A stretch of DNA of 64,000 nt from Epiperipatus broadwayi. Lineage: Eukaryota > Onychophora > Udeonychophora > Euonychophora > Peripatidae. A model generated the notes under the pieces. It was given only the letters and a program-made list of their open reading frames with translations. It had not been told where the DNA came from and ran no database searches. The stretch spans positions 3,472,001 to 3,536,000 of the forward strand of contig JAQFVV010012497.1 in NCBI GenBank assembly GCA_028023455.1. Direction: 5' to 3'. Numbering within the stretch: the first letter of the stretch is position 1; the number at the start of each line of letters is the position of its first letter. The translations under genes were made by a program, and so were the position numbers. Shown here piece after piece: positions 1 to 13,924 of this stretch.

Positions 1-199
1 TGACATGAGAACTACTGTTATAATGTACCTGAATGTCTCTTGCCTCTATTCATTGTGCATCCCCCTTTTTTATCTTTTCTATGGGTTTTTTAGTTAGATT
101 CCCAAAATCTATTGCAGTAATTCTGCAATTTCTTCAATCCCACTATTTCTGCAGCCTAACATTAATTGTTGGATGTGGGGTGGCATATACATGATTGTT

Positions 200-1095
200 C
201 AGAAGATTTACCTATCCAATAATGGAAATGCAGTTAGTGATCTGAGATAAGATACTTGCAGGAGAAAAAACTGTGTGTGCATTTTCCCATTTGAACCACA
301 GTATTTTTCACTCCAGATTCAATGCAGTATTCCCTCCAGTCTTTCCTCACTTCAATAGCTTCTAAGTAGTGCCATATGATAATCCCCAAACATCTTTGGT
401 CTCTGGGCTAAACATCCCCACCAGCACTGGGATGAGCCCTGTAGATAATTTCCAGCAACTGTTATCTGCTCATCTTCATGAAGTTCATGGAATATAAATA
501 ATTCTTTGAGACTTTCTAGATGAGCCATTGGTTATTCCCTCTAAAACCTTTAACCTGGATAAACCATGCCACCAAGGAATTATCCTTTTCTATACTCTTC
601 ACACTATCCAAGTTATTTATATTAATGTGGAATTGGTTATGTTCTTTGATGAGGTTCTGGGTTCACTGTCTTGTGGCTTATTTACCACTTTCTTTTGCAT
701 TTGACCTATTCCTTTAATTAATCTTTGGACCTTTTGTGTCAATTGTCTTTTGTGTCAATTGTTGCATATCTTCTCTTAATGCATCTCTATTCTGCTTGTG
801 ATCTTTCTTTGCTTTTTCCAGTTCTGTCTCAGTGTCTTTGACCCTTATCTCCATGCTGTTTATCATTTCCTGTGCTTTCTTTCCCTCTGCTTCTTTTGAT
901 CATTTTTCTTTCTAGATTCTCCATCATTCTAATTGTCTATGCTCTTCTGCTTGTTCTCATTTACTCTTCTGCTCTTTTTTGTTTCCATTCTCTTTCCACT
1001 GTTTTCTTCAACCTTGTTAGGAATACAGCTCAGGGTTATCCATACCTGCATTTTTTATTATTGAGCTTTGCATTTCTAATATGCTGTCTGAAAGG
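200..1095 (-). pseudogene. Decayed Gag-like frame with coiled-coil N-terminus (LTR-retrotransposon remnant)
   Basis: Read on the minus strand, 790-1060 is rich in Lys, Glu, Gln and Arg codons. One stretch (about 795-856) reads TETELEKAKKDHKQ, typical of a coiled coil. Further downstream, at about 416-461, a frame reads VAGNYLQGSSQCWWG, which resembles the Gag (capsid-like) region of Gypsy/Ty3-type elements, where a hydrophobic-Leu-x-Gly segment precedes a Trp pair. The frame is broken by stops and shifts, and no protease or reverse transcriptase follows before the window edge. Two other Gag-like remnants, at 8.3-9.1 kb and 41.0-41.3 kb, lie on the same strand. The plus-strand ORFs here are antisense shadows, rich in Phe, Leu and Ser. 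Family assignment rests on pattern only; a LINE ORF1 or a decayed host coiled-coil exon are alternatives. Confidence 0.45.
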
Positions 1096-1769
1096 CTGAC
1101 ACTGGTATCTGCTTTAATTCCATTACTTGTCTCTTCATCAGTGCCATTCATGGTTGGTTTTCTCTTTTTTTAATATAAGTCAATAAGTTTTCTTCAGTGA
1201 TTCCACTAAGAAAAATAATTAAATCCTTTCTTGGTAATCTGGCAATGGAAACTAACATCTTTTCTGGTTATTTTTTCATTCTCCCCTCCCATATCATCCT
1301 CCTGAATAGTTGTCTTTCCTTGAACTCCAGTTACTGCAGAATAACATTTTTATTTATGCCTGAACTCAAACCTATCTCTCTACTTGCTACCTACATAATT
1401 TAACAACACCTATCATTTTATTTATATATAAGCTTCCCATAGTAAAACCATGTAATAAAAGCATAAATAAATAAAAAATTTGCCATATAGCCCTCTTTTT
1501 CCATTTTGTTCCTTGTTTAATCACTCAGTCCCCTACAAAGAAAGAAAAAAAATTTAGTGTACAATATTATTTTATTTTCATCCAATCAGTTTCATCTGAT
1601 TTATCATGTGGAATATATTTACACTAAAGTCAAGAGAGAGAGAGAAATAAAAAAAAAAAAATTTTAATATTTCATCATTTTTAAAAATAATAATATTTCT
1701 TGATCCTAGTAATTCCTATATACATAAAAACATCTCAGGGTCTATGACAGATTATACAAAAAAAACCTG

Positions 1770-1840
1770 TAATGGTCAGAAAGAATAGTTGCTTTAACCC
1801 AACCCAAAGACATAGGTAAAGGGGTTCAAATCTCACCCAT
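1770..1840 (+). repeat. Possible tRNA-derived SINE fragment
   Basis: GGGGTTCAAATCTC at 1821-1834 fits the RNA polymerase III B-box pattern GGTTCRANNC. An A-box-like TGGTCAGAAAG sits about 45 bases upstream but misses the conserved A. No tail or target-site duplication was found, so this is only a candidate. Confidence 0.2.
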
Positions 1841-3698
1841 CCCTCTAGATCATAACTAAGAGGCTCACTCCCTTAACCTCACAAGAGTTAATTTTCTTAA
1901 TGCAGTCTGGTGGTCAGATAGAGACAAGACTCTCAGGAATCCTAGATGAAGTACTAGTCATTAGAAAAAAAAGTATATGTAATCCTCTCTCATTACTGTC
2001 ATCATTACTAAATTTAGTATTTGAGTTGTTTACTAATTCTGGCATTAAAATTTCTCATGATTGTATATCCTATAAAATTTTCTTTAATGTACATCTACTA
2101 CTTTATTACTATTATAAGTTATAGTTCATTGGTAGCATAAATTTGTTTATATTTTATTTAATGGAATTATTTACAAATAACAAGAAAGTACCCACATATG
2201 TACATATGATTCAGTTATAACTTGTAACTTTTGAAATAAGAGAAAAAACAAGACATTTGATATGCATTATTAACATAGTAATGAATTTGACTAGGTAGCA
2301 AAAATTAATCTATGGTGTGATTACGGTGTAAGAACATGGTTAAAGTCAACATGTTTTAATTACCTAAACAAGCAAGAGACTGAATTAAACATAGCCTCAT
2401 TTATATTAATATGTATATAAGAATCTTTAACAATAGATTTGCATAGCAATGCGCAGATCATATATCAACAGGCATAATTATAAAACAAAATGGTAAGATT
2501 CAGTATGGTACTCAGTGATTATATATATATATATGTTTAAATGGATCTCTAAAATATAGTAAAATGTTCATCATGACACCAATTTGATTAAAGAATAGCT
2601 ATATTGCCTCTAATTGATTATTAGAGAAAGGAACTCATTTGCCTAAGTGTGATCCGGGTTCAGGAATGAAATGTTTGAAGATAGCTTAATGTCCATTTCT
2701 CCTCACTGCCCCATTAACAGGATTCACTATTCCAGGCAACTGATATAACCAGTATTCACGAGCTGATTGGATGAAATAATTCTGAAAAAAAAAAAACAAT
2801 AAAAGAATGTAGAGACAATACAGTTATCAAATAACACAGTATTGGGAATGCAGTCAAATGACCAGAGATATTAAAGACTTATAGATATATGATCCCATAT
2901 GTTACTACATTAGAAAATCCATTATACAATAATAAAAGCCTCTCTTTTAAAACCATGAAATTAGCTTATAAGTGGGTGTTATACAGCATTTTACTTGTAG
3001 CATGATTAATCAAGAATTATCATTATTTAACTAATTTATGTACATAGATATGATGAATATTGAATAGATAATTATATAGAGATTGCACTACACCTCTATT
3101 ACACAATATAAAAAATAAGAGACACATATATAACACATCCCCCAATATGTATTTATTTAATAACCATTTGGTTTGATTAAGCATACATAAGTATAATAAT
3201 AATTGTGAAGTACTTTTTTAAAAATATAAATCAAAACATTAAATAGACATATATATACAATATGACATCTTTCTTAGTGTAATTATAAAATCATTATAGA
3301 GTTTAGTTAAACTAAATGACAATTGTATTATTTCTTTTTTAAAAACATTTAATGAAAAAAACAACTGCAGGAGAAGGTGGATGGAAATCTTTTGAAAATC
3401 AAAATAACTTACAAATTATTTAGAAATGATTTTTGCAGTTATATAGTGGGTTGGGGGAAAATAAAAGTTATAACTTATTTAAATTATCTTCCAGCTCCTC
3501 CTTAATATATATATATATTCCACATTACCAATGAAATAATAAATAAATATAAAATCTTGATTTTATATGCATGTTAGCAATGCAGCATCGTTAGAATACT
3601 TACATTAACCTTTTTGAAATAAATGTAAGATAAAATTAGTTAATACATATTAAGCAGAACAATAATAAAAAATGACAAGGACAAAAGTTACCAGTAAC

Positions 3699-3905
3699 TC
3701 AGATGTGCATATATATATATGGATTATGCTTATAAGAATGGTGAATTAAGAGTCCATTTTTAAAGGCCTCATGAATTCTTTCTTGATGGCTGTTATGGTC
3801 TACATCATGGATGTCTGTACTCATGTTTCCATCTAGATAGGTCTCTTTCTGGTAGAAAAGGTAGGCAGTTATCAGGCACGATTCTTCAGTCTTTCTGGGC
3901 TTCAT
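3699..3905 (-). other. Unassigned 68-codon ORF after a splice-acceptor-like tract
   Basis: The predicted peptide begins MKPRKTEESCLITAYLFYQK and is rich in His and Asp in its middle part. I do not recognise it. It is of note only because its base composition is less AT-extreme than the surroundings and because, on the minus strand, a pyrimidine-rich run ending in CAG lies just upstream of the ATG (about 3918-3946), as in a 3' splice site. It could be a host exon, a decayed repeat or chance. The frame ends inside an (AT)n tract, which argues for chance. Confidence 0.12.
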
Positions 3906-5821
3906 CTCTAGGACTCCTTCTGAGGATGGACAGGAAAGTGGAAGAAAACTGCTTTATACAAGCATGAATAATACAGACATTTACATATCAGTCCAGACTT
4001 TAGAACGAGAAGAAAAACTTTAGTATTTATACCTTTTAACTCTTTTTTACATTAATTAATTAATTGAAGTATACTAATGCTTCCATTGTTTACAAGCTCT
4101 TAAAAGTATCATATGATTTTACACTATTGTTAAACAAACAATTTTATATTACCTCATTTTTCTTAAGGGGATCTTAAGTTAAATTTTCACTTAATCTATT
4201 TTGTGCGTTAACTAATTTCTTTATCTGCTGATGCAATACATTTTTATATTTATTGATGAAATAATTTATTGTCTGTAAACTTTTTCTATTATTTTTAAAT
4301 TATATTCATTTAAATTTCCATTATAATTTACAATTTATTTTAATATTGTAGACACACATATATCATTAATCATTTATTTTAATATCCATTCACTGTGTTT
4401 GGTTTTATGATCTGTGTTTAAATATGCAGTGAATGGTGAAACACACATATATATGGCTATGTATATATGTACAGCTTCAATATATATATCTAGAAAATAT
4501 GATTGGAATCCACATCATTTATCTTTTTAATATCAGTTTTTTTCCTTGACACTTCCCATTATCTAGAGTATGAACATAACTCAGTTTTACTGTTTTGGTT
4601 TTATTTTGATAATATGCAATGTAATGGCCAGGATGAGCTGATAGCCTCAAAATCATCACTGGGTGACTTAAATCACCATAACTCATTCCAACCTACATAC
4701 TACTTCATTTCTTTTTTAGGCTCAGTGATCAGGGAGAGATAGAGACTCTTAAAATTAGATTACAACTACATGGCTTCCCTGTGGTAAAACAAGACACCCA
4801 ATGCAATGTATATATATAATACAAACATTTTATTAGTATTAAAATTACAAACAAATAAATAAAAGAAGTGATTACTTCTTAATTAGGTTGCTAGTCTTAT
4901 AAGATGGTGGAATTAGATTAATTAGATGATTACATATGTAAAAGTTTCAATGGTATAACATATATATATATATAAATAAATAAGGGACCTCGGAAGATGA
5001 ACACATTTGATCTTTGGGGCAGATATCCCTCAAGCAGGTACATGATAAATAAAGCATGATAAGTTTAATTAACTCTAGAAAATATGGTTAAATAGATAAA
5101 TGCATAACTCTCATGATCATGACCAATTAAATGCTGAAATATCAAGCTTTAACATACACAAGGGATAAGAAAGGCAATAATGAGTTGCTAAAGAAATAAA
5201 CAAATAATGAAGTAGATTGGAATATTGTCACCTCCGCGATGTTATATCCAAGTCTTATAACAAGGCAATAATGGGAATATATTCACATTGGTGAAGTTGA
5301 ATGGGTCACGGAATGAAGGAATGAGCATCTTCATATAACCCTTAATAACTCTCATTATCAGGCAGAAACAATCTGCTGCACTGGTGACAAAAAATAATAA
5401 GACCTCCTGGGTCTAAAAAAATGAAAGAAATGTTCCCACATTTGTGTGGAACTTATTTAGCATGAACCCACCAAATTAAATTTTCCAAAGCAGGGATACA
5501 TGCCTGCTGAAGAATGCAATGAAGTAAAACATGAAATTAGACAACCCAATAATGCTATATTTATATATAATGAATATTTGACCTTAAAATTTAATATATA
5601 AAATGTAAATGGTCATGCCATAAGTTTATAATATGCAGACATCTATTCTATAAGCTAAGTCAGGGCCTACACAGTTATTTTATATAATAAAAGATTTTTT
5701 ATAAGGAAATTACTCTCTACTTAATTAGAAATCCACCTCATAGGCCTTATATATAGACAGAAATATCGATACGATAGTCTATAAATATATATTAAATTTG
5801 AATTAAAAGTTTTAGAGATTC

Positions 5822-6040
5822 ACCTATCATATCACACAGTATACAAATATATTTATCAAAAGAAAAGAAACAAAGTTTTAACTTTAAACTTCGAACATTA
5901 AATTTTATTTTAAAACTGCAGATTGTTTATAAATCACCTGTATGCAGTATACATATATACTTGTTCCTTCTAAAAGAAAATAAAGTTTTACTTTTAACAC
6001 TGGATTTTAATTTTAAAAGTTATTTATAAAACCATGTTAA
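5822..6040 (+). repeat. Two-copy imperfect tandem duplication, period about 113 bp
   Basis: The pattern cacct..tat..cagtata, then a TA-rich run, then aagaaa..aaagttttaacttt, then attttaattttaaaa and ttataaa occurs at about 5822-5935 and again at about 5936-6040. The copies are diverged. No coding content was seen. Confidence 0.5.
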
Positions 6041-6304
6041 TTGCATTAATGGCTAAATGTCATTTTTTGAAAGAACCGATTTTAAATAGGCAAATTTAAA
6101 TTTAAAATCGCAAATAAAAAAATTAGAATCAGAGAGAGAAAGTGGATTTAAATATCTTGCTTTTATTTAATTATTGGGCTTTTCTTTGGATAATGTCAGA
6201 TATTTTAATCATTGAAATATTTTACTAAATTTACTTCCGTCTAATTCTTAAACAATAATCTTAGCAAAATTTAAAAAGATTGAGTATATATAAAAAAAGA
6301 ACTA

Positions 6305-6803
6305 TACTAATTGCTCTAACAAGCTTTATTGATAAATGCCAGTAAGAGAAAGCATTTTAAAATCTCTATCTAGAAACCACACCCTAACCTTAGACCAATG
6401 GTTTCATGCTTTTGCTCTCCTCAGTTAGGTGCTAGGTAGTTTCAGACACTAGATCTAAAAATACCAACTCAAAGCCAGCATTTATCTAAAAGTTATCTAT
6501 TGAGTGGAAATTTTGAAATTTTTAGATACCTACATGTCTTCAAACCCAGCTATCCAACTCAAATAGTTTTATGGGGCTGAAGATCTTTCATTCCCATATA
6601 GCTACAGATTTTCTACTTAATAGATAACTTTTAGATAAATGCTGGCTTTTGTTGATCTAGTGTCTGAAACTACTTAGCACTTTACTGAGGAGTGTCAAAG
6701 CATGAAACCATTGGTCTGAGATTCTAGTGTGGTTTCTAGATAGAGATTTTAAAATGCTTTCTCTTGCTGGAATTCATCAATAAAGCTTATTAGAGCAATT
6801 AGC
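6305..6803. repeat. 0.5-kb foldback (long inverted repeat) element
   Basis: The left arm (about 6305-6515) is the imperfect reverse complement of the right arm (about 6610-6803), with about 95 bp between them. Matching landmarks are AATTGCTCTAACAAGCTTTA at the left end and its complement near 6785-6803, then AGCATTTTAAAATCTCTATC, then AGTTTCAGACACTAGATC. No coding frame lies inside. This is a non-autonomous foldback or MITE-like structure; the family is unknown. Confidence 0.8.
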
Positions 6804-6809
6804 ACACCT

Positions 6810-7505
<696 letters not shown>

Positions 7506-8078
7506 CCATCAGCTCTCTCCAAATTGATTAATTAATTTAAACTTAAAGAAAATTATTTTCTGTATCTAAAAAGAATCTTACTGATTATAATCTTAATCAA
7601 TTTAATTTGAAAATTTACTAATTGCATTTTTTAATTATCAAATTCCCAGTAATTACACTTTTGTCACCTTTTATTGTAATGACAATGTTACACTAAAATA
7701 TAAATTCTAAAATTAGAATTTAGTACCTACATTTTTTTAATATCAAATGATTCTTTAATTAATTATAAAATGAATAGTATAGGAAATAATTTCTCATATA
7801 ATAACATTGACAATATAGAGACTGATTATGGAGCAACAAGGGTTCTGAAAGTGCTTAGTCTGCAGAAATTATAATATAAAAAAGCCTACAAACTATTATA
7901 TAAAAGTTTCACTGCAACACAGTAGCATATTATTAATTAGAAAATGATTTGGAACCTCATCTTTTCACACATACCAACTCATACTTAAATTTCATAATAA
8001 AATTTACATTTCTATAATATTATTTTTTATACATTGTATTTTTTTAAAATTCCTTTATATTTTTTAACTTAAAAGCAA

Positions 8079-8081
<3 letters not shown>

Positions 8082-8172
<91 letters not shown>
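8082..8172. repeat. (TA)45 dinucleotide microsatellite
   Basis: An uninterrupted TA run of about 91 bp, 580 bp from the previous one. It produces a meaningless Ile-Tyr repeat ORF on the minus strand. Confidence 0.97.
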
Positions 8173-8174
<2 letters not shown>

Positions 8175-8259
8175 CTGCTTCAGCAATAAGTATCCAATTA
8201 TGCCATAAGAAAGCCATCTTTCGTTTTTAAACCTGCAGTTTTTCTTCAAATATTTTTTT

Positions 8260-9100
8260 TTTCATATTCAAGCTTTATTTAGACTTATATGGTTTGAAGT
8301 TTCATTTTCCATTTTGTTTACTGCCATTGGAAATTTTGACATATCTTTATTGTTTTGACTTCTGCAGCATTTTTCATAATTAATTCATGTACATACATTT
8401 CTCAACTGCATGTTTATATGTCCACTTAGTATAACTTGCCAATCATTCCACATAACAGTTGATCAAGGAGCATATCATCTAGGTTGACATTAATGGTACA
8501 CTCTTTAGTTAATGTTCTTAAAACCATGACATAATCTTGGTATTTTTAGCATAGCATCACTTTTAACAACATGGTTTTAAAATATACTTCACTTTTCATT
8601 CCTGATATGGTACTTCTTTGGGAAATTTTTGGTTCACAGTCAGTTTGCCACTTGCAGGATCTCTTTCTTATACAGCCATATAAATATTGCTACTTTTAAT
8701 TTGTCATTGACCATGCTATTAATCAATATGTAGCTCCCTATATGTTCCACATAAATACGCTAACCTGCTGCGATGTTTATGTCCAATTCACTTATAGAAT
8801 GATTGTTACATGAAGTTCAGCCACAGCATTCTTTTTATAGACAAAAACAATGAATAAGCTAACATAATACTCCTAAACAAATTTCTCTTCACTTTCTAAC
8901 TCATTCTGCTTTGCACATCCATCTGTTTCCATTTATGCAGAGTTTTTTGTAACTCTTACTGCACAACACAAGACTGCTTACATACACAAGTTCTTCTACT
9001 ATTGATGGAGCCAATCTGCTGTATTCCTGGGGTTATTATTTTCAATACCAGCTGGATATCATTGATACATTTACAACAACAAAAACATCGAGCACAAATA
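8260..9100 (-). pseudogene. Decayed Gag-like region of a Gypsy-type retrotransposon
   Basis: On the minus strand, 8483-8535 reads YVMVLRTLTKECTINVNL and is followed by a segment containing LDDMLLDQLLCGMIGKLY. This matches the layout of the C-terminal half of Gag in many Gypsy-type elements: a Tyr-Val-x-x-Leu helix, a small Cys-containing loop, then Leu-x-x-x-Leu and Cys-Gly. Upstream on that strand (about 8640-8720) a frame reads KLKVAIFIWLYKKEI, compatible with the N-terminal capsid helix. Several stops and frame changes break it. No zinc knuckle, protease or reverse transcriptase follows; downstream it runs into the (TA)n tract at 8.1 kb. Confidence 0.5.
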
Positions 9101-9119
9101 AAACTTTAAACAAGAGTTT

Positions 9120-11760
9120 ATTCACTCATAACAAACTAAAGTGGTTAATATTCTTAGAAAATAAGATCTCTAAATCTAGACTTATCTTCAAGTAGTATGA
9201 CTATTGATTCTTTTGCATGCATGCTTAGTAAACATTGTCTGTAGTTATGTTTATCATTACTACATTTTTTACACACACATAACTTTAGTAGATTATCTGT
9301 AATTTATTTATCAGTCCAGATTTTGCATAAATCTGAATATTCTAGCCTACGTTAGTTTTATTAAGTCCAACACAGTCTTATTACATGTAAATTTTCTAGT
9401 GTGTAATTAATTAGAGATGAATTTTTCATGTTATCTGACTGTAAGTACATTAAATACAGAAACTTTATTTATAATCAAATAAATATATACATATCCCCAC
9501 ACATTATGTTATAACTTTTATAGTCAGTTCAACCTCCTATATTATCTTGCTTTTTAATCAAGATATATAATAGACAAATTGTGAGTTGTGAAAAAATATA
9601 GAACTTGTTTTAGGAGAATCCCTTCATCATTTGAGCCAAATTCTAACATCAAAATAGGCTTGAATCTTATTTACTTTAATCAGGTTTTACAATTTGAAGT
9701 AAAGTAGGTTAAATCATTGAATATAAAAAAAGATCCAAACTTATTCTGATCTATGATTAGTTATGTTGGGACTTGGCACAAGCAGGTTAAATTATGTGAA
9801 TACATTTATATTGGTCACCATCTACATATATATGTGAAACATCCTGTGACTTTTGTACAAGTTGAACTTTCTTTCAAATATATATTAAATACTAGACATG
9901 GTGATAAATTAGAACAGGTTTAAGAAATAAATGCTATATCACAAGATATGTTAAATAATTAAAGACTATGCTCATGTATATATCAAATTTTGATTAGATT
10001 TATATTAAACAATAAATGCCTACAGCTAAAGTAGTTATTATATTAAATTACTTCATTATAGCTCTCGTATTTAAATAAAGCTATAGAATATTAGAAATTT
10101 GTTGCTAATACAACACTGCTATGAGGTAGTTGATAGAAACATACTGCTTAATTGCAATGTTGTCTTGGTAAAATTGTTGGTATTCTATTGATTTGTTTTA
10201 AATATGAGAACTGTGGTGATTTAATTTATATAGCTTATGAATGCTTCAGAATGATAATATATTATTCCATTAAAAAGGCACATTTTTAAAATTCATATAT
10301 AAGATTCTTGTTATTAACATGCTAGGTAAAAAAGATGTTGTACTCTTTAACATTTTAACCAATAACATTAAATTATTAATATTCCATATAAGTTATATTC
10401 ACACAAACTTTTAATGTATAGTCAATAATAATATATTATTTTTAATTATTTACATTGATAATTAAGTATTTTATTTTCATGAATTCTGTATAAAGTATAT
10501 TAATTATATTATTTTAATTATCTTCACCTTTTATATTCTAATGTCTAAGATATAAATTGCATCTGTAAATATTATATAAATGGATATTTCATTGCCATAT
10601 CTCCCAAAAGGAAATAGCTAGGAATATATTATATATAAATTACCTAATTAATCAATATTCCATATTTGCTTTGACCTATATCTCAGAATAGTTAGGTAAT
10701 TATTTTACCTGCCAATAATCATTTTTTTTTTTTCAAACCTTATTATTCTCTGACAAAGAATCTCATAACTATAAAGCCTTTAGTGCTTTCACTAGCTAAA
10801 ATCAAGCAAAAAAAATACCATTAGTTCTAAGGTATTCTAGGGATATATTGACATTTTAATTGATTGGCACTACTTGGGGTTGTAATATAAGTATTTTACA
10901 GACAAAAAAATTAGTGGTAGTATATTACGCTAGTGAAGAAATGTGCAGGGATTGCTTATCCTTTCACATCTTTCTCCATCTGATATAAAAAGTTTCCTCA
11001 TAGAAAATGTTTTAAAAGCTGTTAAATACATGGAAATTATCAATTTTGTTTCTCCATCTAAGTCTTTCCTTAATCAAGATCCTCTTTTTGGATGTTCCAC
11101 CAAAAACCTACAATCAAAAAATTAAAGCATAAAAAATGGAATTATTGTGAGATTCCAGACAAATTTATTTTTCCAGATCCAACAATAGTCAGATGTACTT
11201 GGCCTTCCTAGACAGAACTAGGAATTTAGAATGGCTCAATGGTCATTGTACTTATCTGTTTCACATATAAAAATTAAAAGTCACTGATCTTTGCAGATGT
11301 GGATAAATACAATTTGTGAATCATATTGTTAATATTTGTTGAATCTATGGTTACAATATCAGAACAATAAAGCCATTAGTAATTCTATTTTCTTGTTGGG
11401 ATATCTACAGGTTTTTAAATCATATTTTCATAACAGTTAAGCTTTCTACAAAAATACATACCTAAATAATACATTCTAAGGAAATTGCTAATCAAACAAA
11501 AATAAAGTCTGACTGAACAATCACATATAAATAAGAGAATTTTCAAAGCAGTGCAGTGATTCCACAGATTAGAAGATATAAACATATGATGGAGTGTTGT
11601 GCATAGCAATTGGATATGGTATGCTAACAAAGACATCAGTTTTTCTTGAATATGCATGCCTGATGCCATATACTGCATTACAAATTTCATCTAACAAGTA
11701 TTACACATTTTTAGGTAAGCAACATAGGAATTAATTTAACCAAAAAAGCATCAATTCAAA
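9120..11760. other. AT-rich stretch, nothing recognised
   Basis: Only short random ORFs were seen, including a 91-codon minus-strand frame at 11415-11690 without any domain I know. No RNA gene, no clear inverted repeat and no long simple repeat stand out. Confidence 0.5.
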
Positions 11761-11780
11761 GTCATTGTATATTTTTGAGA

Positions 11781-11857
11781 GACAATTTTCAGTAAGCAAC
11801 ATATATATATATATATATATATATAGTTGCTTACTGAAAATTGTCCTTTAATTATTT

Positions 11858-11899
<42 letters not shown>

Positions 11900-11903
11900 A
11901 AAT
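11781..11903. repeat. Two adjacent hairpins with (AT)n loops
   Basis: Stem 1 is a perfect 20-bp inverted repeat: GACAATTTTCAGTAAGCAAC at 11781-11800 pairs with 11826-11845, and the loop is a pure AT run. Ten bases later, ATTTTTC at 11854-11860 pairs with GAAAAAT at 11897-11903 around another AT run. Both arms flank a self-complementary microsatellite, so each structure is a palindrome over its whole length. Confidence 0.9.
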
Positions 11904-13430
11904 ACTTCAAGGCTACCATTCAAAGAAAAGTCAAAAACATGATTTGTAAAGTTTTAGACAAGCTGTCAGGCATGCTGTTAAGATATTTTAAAATCTATTT
12001 TATTCCTTAGAAAATTATTTGCTAGAATAATACTATGATACATCTAGCAAATAAATCAGCTCTTTAACCATATTGTTACCATATGTTTTAAACAAATGTG
12101 ACCCATGTTTGTTGAATATGACAATGCTATTTCTATAACCACATGACAACTATTATGCCATGCTCTATGAGGATGATAACATTTTATTCCAGTGAAGATT
12201 ATTACAGAGGGTGATGATTAAATCTGTAGTGGTCAATATAATGAATGTTTTTTGTTACTGCTACCACTTTTTTAAGGTTTTCTGCAGAAGCCTGATATAT
12301 TTAATTTAATGTCAACTTAAGTATATCAATGTTTTTGGTGATATCTGTCACTGTTTTCCTAGAATGCTGATACTAGCTGAAAAAGATCAAATATGTATTA
12401 AAAATAACTATCAAATGAAAAGATAAAATTATCTTTAAGTAACTCATTCTAGGGCAAAAGTTCCTCCAACAGTTTTTTCCCCATAGAAGATAAAATGAAA
12501 AAGGCATTACCAATCATATCAATTTCTGGATAGGTTTTGAATATCTCCATATACCCCCCCCCATACTTATTTTATCTTCTAATTAATAGTAACTAATGAT
12601 TCATTTATCAATCAATATTGGATGGTTATCTGGGTTGCCATGAGTCAACTACCAGTTGATTCTGATAAAATTTTCAAGTTTTATCTGATGGGCTTGAACT
12701 TGGATAGCAATTATGGTAGATTAATGCATTACCATTTTTCTCAAGACTTTACAACAATTATGGTATGAATATACATGATAGTTTTTTTTTTTTACATATT
12801 GTTTTTAATGTATGTTTGCATACAAATTCTTGCATGTACATTAAGCAGCATTTAATGTATGACGATTGAATCAAAATGTTAATGCTAAAGTCACCTTTTG
12901 AATATTTTAACAAACATAAATAACTTTCATTTTAAAGTTTGTGAAGCAGTTTTAAATTTTAAAATACTAAAATGAATTTTACTAGGAAAGTAGCAAGCAA
13001 ACTGCTGCCAAAAATGGTCAAGTGCAACCATGTGATTTAATTAGCTCTACCTGCCTTCAGGAATATAACATATTCACATGCATTTTGTCTTTGACCCAAT
13101 TATTACTTGAAGTTGATCTAATTAACAGGTTCAGAAATTAATTACATTCATTAAGTTATTAAATTATTTTTATATTAATATTAGTACCAGTAAATAAACT
13201 AATAATTAATATTAATCGTGTCTGTCGTACATAAATCACTTCAGTTTTTATTTAATTCTTGCATTCTTAATTAGATTCTGTTAAAATTTTACAGTCTGGA
13301 AATGATGAAGATAATAGTTATTGATATTTAAAAAATAATTACAATCAATTATTATTTTAAAATTTTATAATAAAAAACTACATTCAACAGAACTCAATAT
13401 ATATGTTTTTTAATTATGTTGTATTGTTTA
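11904..13430. other. AT-rich stretch, nothing recognised
   Basis: No coding frame, RNA gene or clear repeat structure was found, apart from homopolymer runs such as C9 near 12555 and T12 near 12781. Confidence 0.45.
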
Positions 13431-13444
13431 AAGCAATAGTAGAG

Positions 13445-13520
13445 GAAGGTCCCTGAACTTCAAGTGAATTTCATATAAACTCCAGAGTAACAATAATTCG
13501 ATTACTTTTTTTTTTTTATT
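13445..13520 (+). repeat. SINE family A fragment (3' part)
   Basis: The stretch from GTGAATTTCATATAAACTCC to AATAATTCGATTAC resembles the 3' region of SINE family A (reverse-strand version: a 'gctcaggagttcataagaaatt' type motif). It is diverged and truncated. Confidence 0.35.
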
Positions 13521-13924
13521 AGTTGTTAGTTATGACAGAATTTAGATATCTTAAAGTGCTTTTTTTTCATATCTAAGTCTTTAAATGTGATATTAGTGAT
13601 GCTGTTATAATCACTTTTATTATCTGCTTTTTGTGATGGTCTTTTCTATTTCCATATATGATAGTCACTGGCTCTAATGATTATAAGAAATTGGTAATCA
13701 ATATAATGATTATTGGTTTTGATTTCTGAATATCTTAAGATTTTAAATATTTAGTGCTTACTTTAAAGTTTATGTAATTATTTCCTAATTAATGTTATTT
13801 TCATGCAATTTGTGTTAAAATTTTATGAGATCACAAATTATCATATGATGATGACAAAAAATTTTAATCAATGTAACCATTCTAAATTCACTAAATAGTA
13901 TAAAAATTGTGGATTTAATCAGTG

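Larger units (their letters stand above)
1096..6304. other. AT-rich stretch without recognisable genes
   Basis: No coding frame here carries a recognisable domain. It holds short (AT)n tracts (about 2520, 3510, 3708 and 4960), a tRNA-like B-box candidate at 1819-1834, one unassigned minus-strand ORF at 3699-3905 and an imperfect tandem duplication at 5822-6040. A short inverted pair, ccattcactg/cagtgaatgg, lies at about 4386-4437. No RNA gene was seen. Confidence 0.5.

Noticed and set aside
872-1099. 75-codon hydrophobic plus-strand ORF
   Set aside because: Antisense shadow of the Lys/Glu-rich Gag-like coiled coil.
8064-8249. Ile-Tyr repeat ORF on the minus strand
   Set aside because: Translation of the (TA)n tract.
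11415-11690. 91-codon minus-strand ORF
   Set aside because: AT-biased composition, no domain and no supporting context; long open frames of this size are expected by chance in 64 kb.
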